A stretch of 21,862 nucleotides of DNA from DATKAB01 sp964542745. Lineage in GTDB: Bacteria; Eisenbacteria; RBG-16-71-46. The notes beneath the pieces are model-generated. The model was not told the origin of the DNA. It saw only the letters and a program-made list of their open reading frames with translations, and made no database searches. The stretch spans positions 1-21,862 of the forward strand of contig CAZIVR010000058.1 in the NCBI GenBank assembly GCA_964542745.1. The letters run 5' to 3'. Below, piece after piece: positions 7,805 to 16,561 of the stretch (the stretch's first letter is position 1; every line of letters starts with the position of its first letter). Both the position numbers and the translations under genes were made by a program.

Positions 7805-9490
7805 ATGAACCCACGGCGCTGGGGACTTCGAAGCGCTTGGATGTCGAGTCTGGTCGCGGTCGTGATGCTCGCGTCGCCGGTCCGCGCGCAGTTCGCGGAA
7901 CCCTCTCCCTTCGATCCCGAGCTACCCCCGGATCCCATCGCGAGGAGCGCCCGTCTGCTCGGCATGGGCCGCCTCACGCTGCTCGAGGACCGCGACAACC
8001 GCATCCAGTTCTGGAATTTCGGCGCGCTCGCGGTTGGCCTCTACGACCTGGACTCGGTTTCCACGATGACGCTGCGCCCCGCGACGCGCTCGTACTCGTC
8101 CTCGGTGGACCTGTTCACGCCGAACGGCGATCTCGAGCTGCAGGATGCCGCTTCCCGCGAGTCCGGCTTCACCATCGAGGCGATGCGGCGTCCGGGCCAC
8201 GGCACCGCGTACGGGGTCGTGGCGCGCGTGCGGCAGGGCCGCACCGATGCGCTCTACTCCTCGACCTCGGAGCGCCGCAGCCAGCTCACGAATCCGCTCG
8301 GCATGCCGGTGGTCGCCGGGCGCCTTCCCTTCCTGAGCCCCGAGCACCTGCGTTACGCCGTGTTCGGCATCCTCGGGATCAACGACTCCAGGGACGAGTA
8401 CCGCCGGCTGACCACCAACGCCGCCGGCCAGTTCGTGGACCATTCCGGCACGCTGATGCCCCCGCCCAACTACTTCGACCCCGACGAGTATTTCGTGCGC
8501 CGGGTGGGAGGCGGGCTCTCGCTCGCGTACCTGCCCATGCCTTCGTGGCACTCGGCGGTCTCGTTGAGCATCGTGTCGAACGGCATCGAGGGAACCAACG
8601 AGGGGGACCGCTACGCGAGCGAGGTCCGCGAGCGCCGCCCGATCTACCGCCTCCAGGCCTCGACCATCCTGCGCGCCGGCGCTTCCCTGGTGTACGGCGT
8701 GGAGGGCGAGGCATGGCGCTCGTCGAGCCAGAGCACCTACGTGTTCACGATCTCGCCTTCGGGTGGACCGGGCCCGGCCCGCCCGCCGCTCACGGGCCGC
8801 GGCGACCTGTCCAAGCGCACCGAGGACGGTGAGCGGGTTCGCATGCGGGTCAACCTCGGGAGCGGCCCGCTGGGCGCCGCCGCGAGCTTCGGCGCCTACC
8901 ATCGTCGCTCGGAAGTCACGCCCGCCCCGCTCTCCTCGCCCAATTCCTTCAACTCGTTCCGCATCCGGGCTTTCTCGCAGGTGGCGGCGGCCGACACCAT
9001 CGCCTTCCCCGAGGACGCGCTCTCGTCGGACGTCGAGCAGAAGGACTGGGAGGCCGCGGGCGGACTGTCCGCCCGGTTCGGGAGCGACCGCGGGATGATC
9101 GGCGTCGAGGGCCGCATGGTGCGGCGCCAGCTGACCGAGTACACGGGCCGCGGCGCCTTCGCCGAGGAAGTGCAGGGGCTCCCGCAGGTGCTGAGCGAGC
9201 GCGAGGGTGTCCAGTGGGACGTGCGCGGCGGGCTGGAGTTCCGCTGCACCGAGGTCCTGGCCGGGCGCGCGGGCTACATCTACCGGAGCCTGGACCGGGA
9301 CGAGCTGACGGAACTCAACGAGTTCCTCAGCAACACCGTGACGGCCGGCTTCGGCCTTCGGCCGCGCGGGGCGCACTGGAGCTTCGACACCGGCTACGCG
9401 TTCGAGTGGGGACAGGCCGATTTCGGCACGCCGACGCTGCCGCGCTCGACCCGCCAGCAGCTCGGCATGCAGGTGCACTGGAGCTTCTGA
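7805..9490 (+). CDS. Probable outer-membrane beta-barrel protein, family unknown
   Basis: I cannot assign a named family. The 561-residue product has a clear Sec signal peptide (basic MNPRRWGLR, hydrophobic core, likely cleavage after VRA at residue 28). The mature part is rich in alternating hydrophobic/polar stretches with aromatic ends, Gly and Ser, and few long helices, as in beta-barrels; the last residues VHWSF end in Phe, the usual terminal signal for BAM-assisted insertion. Starting at ATG 7805 is supported by GAAGGAG at 7793-7799, five bases upstream; the same frame stays open upstream to 7661 but lacks a ribosome site and would bury the signal peptide. It appears to be its own transcription unit, with a promoter upstream and a 345-base gap after it. 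It could be a porin or a transporter-like protein. Confidence 0.75.
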   Translation: MNPRRWGLRSAWMSSLVAVVMLASPVRAQFAEPSPFDPELPPDPIARSARLLGMGRLTLLEDRDNRIQFWNFGALAVGLYDLDSVSTMTLRPATRSYSSSVDLFTPNGDLELQDAASRESGFTIEAMRRPGHGTAYGVVARVRQGRTDALYSSTSERRSQLTNPLGMPVVAGRLPFLSPEHLRYAVFGILGINDSRDEYRRLTTNAAGQFVDHSGTLMPPPNYFDPDEYFVRRVGGGLSLAYLPMPSWHSAVSLSIVSNGIEGTNEGDRYASEVRERRPIYRLQASTILRAGASLVYGVEGEAWRSSSQSTYVFTISPSGGPGPARPPLTGRGDLSKRTEDGERVRMRVNLGSGPLGAAASFGAYHRRSEVTPAPLSSPNSFNSFRIRAFSQVAAADTIAFPEDALSSDVEQKDWEAAGGLSARFGSDRGMIGVEGRMVRRQLTEYTGRGAFAEEVQGLPQVLSEREGVQWDVRGGLEFRCTEVLAGRAGYIYRSLDRDELTELNEFLSNTVTAGFGLRPRGAHWSFDTGYAFEWGQADFGTPTLPRSTRQQLGMQVHWSF

Positions 9491-9524
9491 GTGCGATCGG
9501 CGGCCTGGCCCGGAAACAAAAGGC

Positions 9525-9553
9525 TTGACATCCGCGGGGTCCCCGACGATATT
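9525..9553 (+). promoter_or_regulatory. Candidate distal promoter of the envelope operon
   Basis: Perfect TTGACA (9525-9530), 17-base spacer, then GATATT (9548-9553), a 4/6 match to TATAAT. Transcription from here would give a leader of roughly 275 bases ahead of the TonB-dependent receptor gene. Confidence 0.5.
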
Positions 9554-9757
9554 CCCTTGCGACTGGGCGTTCGGCACCGGCGCTCGATTTCCCCCTCCTC
9601 GGTGCCCACGGTTCGCGTGACCCTGCCGCCTGCCGAAGCCGTCCTTCGCGCCGACTCCGCCGTACCGACGTTCGCGCCTTTTCCGGACCGCTCCCGTTCC
9701 CGCTTCCCGGGGTCGTGGTTAAGCGGCGAACCGGAAACGACTTGGACTTGAAATCCT

Positions 9758-9786
9758 TTGACAGCTTCGCGCCCAGTTGGCATCGT
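9758..9786 (+). promoter_or_regulatory. Candidate proximal promoter of the envelope operon
   Basis: Perfect TTGACA (9758-9763), 17-base spacer, then CATCGT (9781-9786), only a 3/6 match to TATAAT. The box is followed by GCC, as at other candidate promoters here. Start of transcription would be near 9793. Confidence 0.4.
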
Positions 9787-9814
9787 GCCGTCAAAGTGTT
9801 CCGTGCATGGTTGG

Positions 9815-9825
9815 TGACCCGGTCA
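9815..9825. promoter_or_regulatory. Small palindrome, possible operator
   Basis: TGACC-C-GGTCA is a perfect inverted repeat of 5-base arms lying between the proximal promoter candidate and the ribosome site of the receptor gene. Position fits an operator or a leader hairpin, but an 11-base palindrome can arise by chance in GC-rich DNA. Confidence 0.2.
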
Positions 9826-9835
9826 TGACGAGGGG

Positions 9836-12580
9836 ATGAATCTCATGCTCCACATCGGCAGGCTGACACGATCAGGACTCCTTGCCGTCCTGCTCGGACT
9901 CGTGCTCGGCGCCCCCGCATGGGGGCAGGGCGCGCCTCCGGCCGGGGGCAGCGGGACGGGGCGGATTACGGGCCGGGTGCTCGAGCGCGGCCGGGATCCG
10001 ATTCCCTACGCCAACGTGCGCATCCTCGGGGCGGTCCGCATGGGCGCGCTCACCGACGAGAACGGCAATTTCGTCATCGTGGGCGTGCCGGTCGGGTCTC
10101 ACCAGGTCCAGGCCGAACCCCTCGGCTACGACAAGCAGGTGCAGACGGTCGAGGTCAACGCCGGCGCGACGGCCACCGTCACCTTCTCGGTTTCCGAGGC
10201 GAAGACGGTGAAGACCCTCGAGGAAATCGAGGTCCGCGCCGAGAAGCGCATCGACACCAAGTCGTCCACCACCAAGCAGAGCATCTCCGCGGAGAAGCTG
10301 CGCGAGCTGCCGGTGGACAACCTGCGCGAGGCGATCGGCACCAAGGCCGGCGTCGTGGCGCAGGGCGGCGAGCTGCACTTCCGCGGCGGACGCGGCGGCG
10401 AGGTGAAGTTCCAGTTCGACGGCGTCGAGGTCTCGGACCCGCTCACCGGCCGCGGCGCGAACATCGCGACGCTGGCCGTCGCCGGCACCGACATCATCTC
10501 GGGTGGGTTCGACGCCGAGTACGGCAACGCGCTCTCGGGCGTGGTCAACGTCAGCACGAAGGAAGGGTCGGACCGCTTCGGCGGGGAAGTCCGCTGGGAC
10601 ACGGACCGCTACGGCGACCCGACCAAGACCTTCAACAACTTCGACCGCTTCACCTTCGGCTTCGGCGGCCCGACCCCGATCAAGAACCTGACCTACTTCT
10701 CGACCTACGAGGGGACGTTCTCGGACACGCACCTGCGTTCCTCGCTCACCAAGCCGAGCCACACGCTCTTCGACTTCCTGCAGTTCGGCAACCGGCAGAG
10801 CAACCAGATCAACACCAACCTGAAGCTCGCCTACCGCGCGAATTCGAAGAACAAGATCACGTTCGAGACCATCAACAACCGCTCGATCGTGACGCCCTAC
10901 AACCACATGTGGAGCCGCAAGGGCTTCGTGAAGGTGACCTACGACACGAACCTCGCGACCGGGGCGGTGACCCCGCGCTACGGCACCTGGTCCTTCACGC
11001 AGGAGGACAGCACGTTCGTCCCGCAGAACATGCCGGATCACGTGCCCACCACCGACGACCGCTACCAGTCCTTCGTGGGGGTGTGGACCAACCAGCTCTC
11101 CGACAAGAGCGTGCTCACCACGCGCCTTTCGCGCATCGGCTTCAACCAGCGCACCAGCGTGGGACGCAAGCAGCCGTGGGAGTACGAGATCCAGACGCCC
11201 TTCTTCTGGTCCGGCAACACCCAGCCCGGCACCGAGAACAATCTCTACTACGCCACGCACGGCGACTTCCCGCTCTTCAACATGAACTCGGGAAGCACCA
11301 GCGCCGTGAAGTCGGACTTCTCGACCCGGCGCTGGAAGAACCACACGCTCAAGACCGGCATCGAGGCGAAGTACAACCGCGTGCAGAATCTCGGCATCAC
11401 CGGGCCCAACCTCGAAGCCAACGGCCTGCCCGGGCAGGCCCGCTCGGACTTCACCAACTACAACCCCGAGGGCGCCGCCTACCTCCAGGACCGGTGGGAG
11501 TACGAAGGCCTGGTGCTGAACGCCGGCCTCCGCTACGACCTCTTCAGCCCCGGGCTGCAGATCGCGGACATCGACCTGCGCAGCGGCAAGCGCTACAAGC
11601 AGCAGTTCAGCCCGCGCCTCGGCATCGCCTACCCGATCTCCGACAAGGACGTGCTGAGCTTCCACTACGGGTGGACCTACCAGACGCCCTCGCGCAACGT
11701 CGTGTTCCAGAACCGAGGCGTCAACACCAGCGTGAACACGCGCGGCAATCCCGACCTGGAGCCCGAGACCAACATCTCCTACCAGGCCGGCATGCAGCAC
11801 CTGTTCTCGCGCGACCTCTCCGGACAGTTCACCGTGTTCTTCAAGGACATCTACGGGCTGATCCGGGTGCGCCAGGAGCGCGACGAGTTTGGCAACCTGG
11901 TGAACGTGTGGACCAACGGCGACTACGCCAGCGCGCGCGGCTTCGAGGCGACGCTCACCAAGAGCTTCAGCCACAAGTTCTCGGCCGAGATCGACTACTC
12001 GTACCAGATCGCCACCGGCGTGGCGTCGGACCCGAACTCCGCCCTCCAGTTCTTCAACGGCGGCGCGCTCTACCTGCCGATCTCGGAGCAGGCGCTCGAC
12101 TGGGACCAGCGCAGCACGCTCACGCTGAACGCCGTGATTCGCGACCCGGGCAAGTGGGGCTTCCGCATCCTGTGGAGCTACGGCTCGGGCTTCCCCTTCA
12201 CGCCCACGTTCCGCAACGACCGCCGTCCCGACCCGGTGCTCACCAATTCCCGCTACCTGCCGTCCTCGTCGCGCCTCACCATCGACGGCGACAAGTTCTA
12301 CAAGGTGTGGGGCCAGAGCGTCACCGTGTTCTTCGACGCCCGCAACGTGCTCAATTCGACGACGCTCGCCAATCTGGTCCAGGGTTCCTTCCCGAACAAC
12401 AACGTGGATCGGGCGGGGGGCTCGGACTACCTGATCTACTACACCGAGACCGGCCGGGCCGGCGGCGCGTACCTCCAGGACATCAACGGCGACAACGTGG
12501 ACGACTGGGTGCCGGTTCGCGACCCGCGCGTCTTCGATGAAGGGCGCAACGTCCGCGTCGGCGTCCGACTCACCTTCTGA
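9836..12580 (+). CDS. TonB-dependent receptor with carboxypeptidase-regulatory-like N-terminal domain
   Basis: It is an outer-membrane receptor of the SusC/CirA type, moving a ligand across the membrane with energy from TonB-ExbBD (not in this window). Domains in order: signal peptide ending near AWGQ; an Ig-like carboxypeptidase regulatory domain (about 42-115, GRITGRVLERGRDPIPYANV); a TonB-box-like EEIEVRAEK; a plug domain (about 145-250) ending in GGFDAEYGNALSGVV at 223; then a beta-barrel to residue 914, closing in RVGVRLTF. Near the end, DINGDNVDDW at 882-891 looks like a calcium-binding loop. GAGGGG-like purines at 9830-9835 abut the ATG at 9836, while ATG 9845 sits nine bases behind them; 9845 may be the true start, shortening the protein by three residues. 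It heads a tight operon, 23 bases before the next gene. Ligand unknown. Confidence 0.92.
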   Translation: MNLMLHIGRLTRSGLLAVLLGLVLGAPAWGQGAPPAGGSGTGRITGRVLERGRDPIPYANVRILGAVRMGALTDENGNFVIVGVPVGSHQVQAEPLGYDKQVQTVEVNAGATATVTFSVSEAKTVKTLEEIEVRAEKRIDTKSSTTKQSISAEKLRELPVDNLREAIGTKAGVVAQGGELHFRGGRGGEVKFQFDGVEVSDPLTGRGANIATLAVAGTDIISGGFDAEYGNALSGVVNVSTKEGSDRFGGEVRWDTDRYGDPTKTFNNFDRFTFGFGGPTPIKNLTYFSTYEGTFSDTHLRSSLTKPSHTLFDFLQFGNRQSNQINTNLKLAYRANSKNKITFETINNRSIVTPYNHMWSRKGFVKVTYDTNLATGAVTPRYGTWSFTQEDSTFVPQNMPDHVPTTDDRYQSFVGVWTNQLSDKSVLTTRLSRIGFNQRTSVGRKQPWEYEIQTPFFWSGNTQPGTENNLYYATHGDFPLFNMNSGSTSAVKSDFSTRRWKNHTLKTGIEAKYNRVQNLGITGPNLEANGLPGQARSDFTNYNPEGAAYLQDRWEYEGLVLNAGLRYDLFSPGLQIADIDLRSGKRYKQQFSPRLGIAYPISDKDVLSFHYGWTYQTPSRNVVFQNRGVNTSVNTRGNPDLEPETNISYQAGMQHLFSRDLSGQFTVFFKDIYGLIRVRQERDEFGNLVNVWTNGDYASARGFEATLTKSFSHKFSAEIDYSYQIATGVASDPNSALQFFNGGALYLPISEQALDWDQRSTLTLNAVIRDPGKWGFRILWSYGSGFPFTPTFRNDRRPDPVLTNSRYLPSSSRLTIDGDKFYKVWGQSVTVFFDARNVLNSTTLANLVQGSFPNNNVDRAGGSDYLIYYTETGRAGGAYLQDINGDNVDDWVPVRDPRVFDEGRNVRVGVRLTF

Positions 12581-12603
12581 ACCGACCGGGTTCTCGAGGA
12601 GCC

Positions 12604-15570
12604 ATGAACCACTCGATTCGAAAGTACGCGCTGCTTCCGATTCTGGGCCTGGCGCTGGGGCTGGCTCCCGCGATGCGCGCCGAGGCCGCCCGGGCGCTGC
12701 CCGGGAAGCTCTACCTGGGCGGCGAGGTCACGGCCGAAGAGCTGACCCGTGCTTACGAGGAGTCGTTCCCGCGGACGCTCAAGGCCCGCGGGGCGTCCCC
12801 GACGGCCCTTCCCGACATCTTCGGCCCCGGCGCCGTGCTGCGCGCCGGCAACGTGGTGACCAAGGTCACCAACATTGGGATCGTCGGCAATCCGTTCACC
12901 ACCTCGACCGATCCCTCCGGGCAGTGGCCGGGGCAGTCGGGCATCGAGTACATGAACGCGATCGCGCTCGCCGTGGGAGGGGTGGAGCAGGTCAACGGCC
13001 AGGTGGTGCGCCGCGTCACGTTCAGCACCGAGTGGCGTCCGCCCTCGCTCGACGCGCCGGACAAGATCTACGCCGCCTACGAGGGCATCGTGAACGGCGT
13101 CCGGTTCCATGACGACGACGGCGACAGCAGGATCGACGAGGACTTCCTCGACGGCCAGGACAACGACGGCGACGGCGCCATCGACGAGGACTACGCGGCG
13201 CAGGGCCAGCAGATGTTCTCCCACGTCATGACCGACTTCTCGCCGCAGTCGCTGGTGTCGAACGTCCGCGAGCAGCACGTGCCGCTCACGGTCCGCGTCG
13301 AGCAGAAGTCGTGGGGCTACTCGCTCACCACGCCCAACCTGACCAACTTCGACGTGCTCGAGTACACGATCAAGAACGTTTCCGGGAACACCATCGACAG
13401 CCTCTTCGTGGGCTGGCTCGTGGACTTCGACGCCGGACCGGTCATTTCCTCCAACTTCTTCCAGGACGACCAGGACATCCCGGGCTACCCGCAGGGCTGG
13501 TTCATCTACGACTGGACGCAGGGCGGACAGATCCGCGATCCGCGCGTGCAGCTGCCGCACTCCCCGACGATCCCGGTGGCGCCCGAGTCGGCGCTCTGCC
13601 AGCGCGACACCATCCGCATCAACGGCTTCTCGGTGGCGGACGACAACGGCGACGACAACACCACCACCGGCATCCCCTCGTTCCTGCTCTTCGGCTACAC
13701 GATCGATCCGCTCGGGCTCACCGGGCCGCGCCGCGTGCAGTGGCGGGCCTACCGGTCGTTCACGGCCGGCACGCCGTTCAACCAGGGCGGCAACCCGACC
13801 ATCGACATCCAGCGGTACGAGTTCATGTCCGGCAACGAGAACGTCCAGACCGACGAGACGAACCCGATGGTGGGCTTCATCACGTCGGAGCCGGGCGACC
13901 AGCGTGGGGACTACACGAACTGGGTGTCGGTCGGGCCGTGGCTGCAGGTGCCGAACGGCGCCTCGATCTCCGTGTCGGTGGGCTTCGCGGTGGACCGCGG
14001 GACGCTGCTCCTCGCCAACACCTACCGCACGGCCTACGAGGCGTACGTCTCGGGGCCCGACGCCAACCGGGGAACGCTGGGCAAGCAGCTGCTCGAGCAG
14101 TATCCGAGCCTCAACAACGCCTTCACCGCCCAGATCGCTTACGAGGGCATCTACGAGCTGAATCGCCGCTTCGTTCGCCCCGACTTCCACGGACGCGAGA
14201 CGCCGCTGCGCGCCGAGCCGGGCCAGCAGTACATCGCGACCGAGGAGTGCGAGAACCGCGGGCGATCGGTGCTGGTCACGGACCGCGATTTCTTCTGGTT
14301 CGACTTCGACTGCGACTGGTGCACGGGCATCTGGGACTACGGGCTGGGCCAGGGCAATCCGCGCGACGCCGGCTACTTCCACAAGACCTGGAACACGTCG
14401 TCGCCGCCGCCGAGCCCGATCACCAACGCCACGGCCACCTACAACTTCACCGACAACCCGAACCGCAACTTCGTGCCCGCGGGGGACAATTCGATCACGG
14501 TGGCGTGGGACAACCTCTCCGAGATGTCCCCGGACCCGGCCCCGCCGAACAAGTTCGACTTCCGGGGTTACAAGCTGTGGAAGGTTTCGGACTGGATCCG
14601 GCCGGTCGGCTCGCCGGGTCCCGGCGAGGAGGACTGGGCCCTGGTGGCCGAGTTCCGCCTGTTCGAGTACTACCGGCCCGACGGCGTCGTGATCGCCAAC
14701 AACCGCCTCGCGACCCCGAAGCCCTGCCGACGCAAGTTCACGGGCCGGGTGGCCGGCCGGGACACGACCTGGTTCTCGGACATCCCGAGCGACACGCCCT
14801 GCGTGTTCATCCCGGTCAACAACCAGAACCAGCTCATCTACCTCGAGCGGGGCGACCTGTGGAACCTGCAGACCGGGCAGGTCATCAAGCCCAATACCAC
14901 GGTGGACTGCCGGCGCCTACCCGACGGCAGCTGTGAGTCCCAGGAGGGTTGCATCATCCCGCCCCAGCGCGACGTGTGCCAGATCGAGCGTCGCACCCGG
15001 TCCCAGGTGGGCCGCTACTCGTACACCGACAACGGCGTCAAGAACGGCTTCATGTACTTCTACTCGGTGACCGCCTTCGACTCCACCGACGTCGGCATCA
15101 CCGAGAGCCGGAGATCGGCGGTCGAGGCGGAGGGCATCGTCCCGCAGACGAAGGCGAAGCCGGGCCAGTCGGTCTCCGTCGTGCCCAATCCGTACCGGGG
15201 CTACGCGAACATCCGGCAGCGTCCTTCCGCGTGGGACCTCACGCCGAACGCGACCGATCCGACCGGCACTCACATCGACTTCTACGGCATGCCGCCGGGC
15301 AAGTGGACCCTCAAGATCTTCACGATCTCCGGAGATCTGGTGCAGGTGCTCCGCTCCGAGGATTCGGTCAACGAGTCCGTCCGTCCCACGGTCTCGGACG
15401 GAGGAAACTCCTATCCGGGCTACAACCGTCAGCAGGACACGCCCGACGACGGACAGGCGAGATGGAACCTGATCTCGCGCAACGGACAGGATGTGGTGAG
15501 CGGTGTTTACCTCTTTACCGTGGAATCGAGCGAAGGCACACAGCGTGGCAAGTTCGTCATCATCCGATAG
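12604..15570 (+). CDS. Large secreted multidomain protein with type IX-like C-terminal sorting domain
   Basis: No named family is recognised for the whole 988 residues, but parts are. A signal peptide cleaves near AEA (28). An N-terminal region contains NIGIVGNPF and GQWPGQSGIEYMNAIALAVGG (about 96-130). Two Asp-rich calcium loops, DDDGDSRIDEDF (170-181) and DNDGDGAIDEDY (186-197), resemble thrombospondin type 3 repeats. A CxxC (Cys570, Cys573) lies in an aromatic/Asp patch. A fibronectin III-like unit begins at ITVAWDN (631) and GYKLWK (655) and seems to resume at YFYSVTAFD (818), with a Cys-rich insert between (Cys769, 777, 783, 792). The C-terminus (about 860-988: VPNPYRG, then GVYLFTVES and GKFVIIR) matches the FlgD-Ig-like/type IX sorting fold. 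GAGGAGCC before ATG 12604 includes a weak ribosome site. It lies 25 bases before porV. Surface-displayed or released cargo is inferred. Confidence 0.85.
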   Translation: MNHSIRKYALLPILGLALGLAPAMRAEAARALPGKLYLGGEVTAEELTRAYEESFPRTLKARGASPTALPDIFGPGAVLRAGNVVTKVTNIGIVGNPFTTSTDPSGQWPGQSGIEYMNAIALAVGGVEQVNGQVVRRVTFSTEWRPPSLDAPDKIYAAYEGIVNGVRFHDDDGDSRIDEDFLDGQDNDGDGAIDEDYAAQGQQMFSHVMTDFSPQSLVSNVREQHVPLTVRVEQKSWGYSLTTPNLTNFDVLEYTIKNVSGNTIDSLFVGWLVDFDAGPVISSNFFQDDQDIPGYPQGWFIYDWTQGGQIRDPRVQLPHSPTIPVAPESALCQRDTIRINGFSVADDNGDDNTTTGIPSFLLFGYTIDPLGLTGPRRVQWRAYRSFTAGTPFNQGGNPTIDIQRYEFMSGNENVQTDETNPMVGFITSEPGDQRGDYTNWVSVGPWLQVPNGASISVSVGFAVDRGTLLLANTYRTAYEAYVSGPDANRGTLGKQLLEQYPSLNNAFTAQIAYEGIYELNRRFVRPDFHGRETPLRAEPGQQYIATEECENRGRSVLVTDRDFFWFDFDCDWCTGIWDYGLGQGNPRDAGYFHKTWNTSSPPPSPITNATATYNFTDNPNRNFVPAGDNSITVAWDNLSEMSPDPAPPNKFDFRGYKLWKVSDWIRPVGSPGPGEEDWALVAEFRLFEYYRPDGVVIANNRLATPKPCRRKFTGRVAGRDTTWFSDIPSDTPCVFIPVNNQNQLIYLERGDLWNLQTGQVIKPNTTVDCRRLPDGSCESQEGCIIPPQRDVCQIERRTRSQVGRYSYTDNGVKNGFMYFYSVTAFDSTDVGITESRRSAVEAEGIVPQTKAKPGQSVSVVPNPYRGYANIRQRPSAWDLTPNATDPTGTHIDFYGMPPGKWTLKIFTISGDLVQVLRSEDSVNESVRPTVSDGGNSYPGYNRQQDTPDDGQARWNLISRNGQDVVSGVYLFTVESSEGTQRGKFVIIR

Positions 15571-15595
15571 GCCGGGTGAGCGAAGGAGGAAGAAC

Positions 15596-16540
15596 GTGAG
15601 AAAGACCATCGCGGCACTCGGACTTGCGGGACTCCTGCTTCCCGGGGCCGCGGGCGCCGCCCAGATCTTCGAGAAGGTGGGAACGTTCGGCGGCCAGTTC
15701 CTCAAGATTCCGGTGGGGGCCCGGGCGTCGGCCATGGGCGGAGCCTTCGTGGGCGTTTCCGACGACGCCAGCTCCATGTTCTGGAACGCCGCGGGCATCG
15801 CCCGCATCGATCCGGAGAAGTCGGTGCTCTCGTTCAACCACGCGGTGTGGCCGGCGGACCTGCAGTTCACGCAGGCGGGCTACGTGTTCCACATGAAGCG
15901 CATCCCCGGCGCGGTGGGCGTGAGCGTGCGGTCGCTGCGCATGGACCCGATGATCGAGACGACCGCCTTCCAGCCCGAGGGCACCGGCAACACCTTCGAC
16001 GCCGGCTTCATGACGGTCGGGCTGAGCTACGCCCGGTCGTTCACCGACAAGTTCAGCGCCGGCGTCACCGGAAGCTTCATCCACTCGGGCCTCGCCGAGT
16101 TCTCGCAGCAGACCTACTCGTTCGACATCGGCACGCTCTACGACGTGGGCACGCTCGGCATGAAGATCGGCATGTCCATCTCGAACATCGGGTCGCAGGA
16201 GAAGTTCATCGACCGCACCGCCCGCATCCCGAGCATCTTCCGGGTCGGCACCTCGGCCACCGTGTTCCAGACGGCGGAGCAGCGGCTGATCGGCAGCTTC
16301 GAGTTCTCGCACCCGCCGGACAACTCGGAGCGCCTGAACGTGGGCGCCGAGTACGGGTTCCAGCGCTTCCTCTACCTGCGCGGCGGCTACAACTTCAACT
16401 ACGACGCCGAAGGGGTGGCGGGCGGCGTCGGGTTCCACCTGCCGGTCTCGGTGGCCGGCCAGACCGACATCGACTACGCCTACACCGACATGAGCGAACT
16501 CGGCGCGGTGCACCGGATGTCCATCCAGTTCGTGTTCTAG
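15596..16540 (+). CDS. porV: PorV/PorQ-family outer-membrane protein
   Basis: PorV is a FadL-like outer-membrane barrel that in the type IX system collects cargo from the translocon by its C-terminal domain and hands it to the attachment complex. The 314-residue product has a signal peptide (cleavage near AGA, residue 21) and the family's N-terminal signature: FLKIPVGARASAMGGAFVGV followed by DDASSMFWNAAGIA. Repeated Gly-rich amphipathic strands follow, ending in MSIQFVF with a terminal Phe. GTG 15596 is chosen because AAGGAGG (15583-15589) lies six bases ahead and the product then starts with a proper signal peptide; the frame stays open upstream into the previous gene and should be ignored. 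Similar proteins occur without a full type IX system, so the family is firm but the exact PorV role is inferred. Confidence 0.9.
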   Translation: MRKTIAALGLAGLLLPGAAGAAQIFEKVGTFGGQFLKIPVGARASAMGGAFVGVSDDASSMFWNAAGIARIDPEKSVLSFNHAVWPADLQFTQAGYVFHMKRIPGAVGVSVRSLRMDPMIETTAFQPEGTGNTFDAGFMTVGLSYARSFTDKFSAGVTGSFIHSGLAEFSQQTYSFDIGTLYDVGTLGMKIGMSISNIGSQEKFIDRTARIPSIFRVGTSATVFQTAEQRLIGSFEFSHPPDNSERLNVGAEYGFQRFLYLRGGYNFNYDAEGVAGGVGFHLPVSVAGQTDIDYAYTDMSELGAVHRMSIQFVF

Positions 16541-16561
16541 GCGGACGGGAAGCCTCGACCG

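Larger units (their letters stand above)
9491..9835 (+). other. Non-coding leader between the barrel gene and the envelope operon
   Basis: This 345-base stretch has no credible gene; a frame open from 9491 to 9751 lacks a ribosome site and has no protein-like composition. It is locally less GC-rich than its surroundings. It holds two TTGACA boxes (9525 and 9758), a palindrome at 9815-9825, and a 7-base inverted repeat TTTCCGG/CCGGAAA (9680-9686 and 9731-9737). No riboswitch or RNA family was recognised. Confidence 0.6.

Noticed and set aside
9491..9751. Possible 86-residue gene in the leader
   Set aside because: GTG start directly after the previous stop with no ribosome site, and a composition unlike a folded protein.
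15503..15595. Longer N-terminus for the PorV-like gene
   Set aside because: It overlaps the previous gene, would hide the signal peptide, and ignores the strong AAGGAGG placed six bases before GTG 15596.
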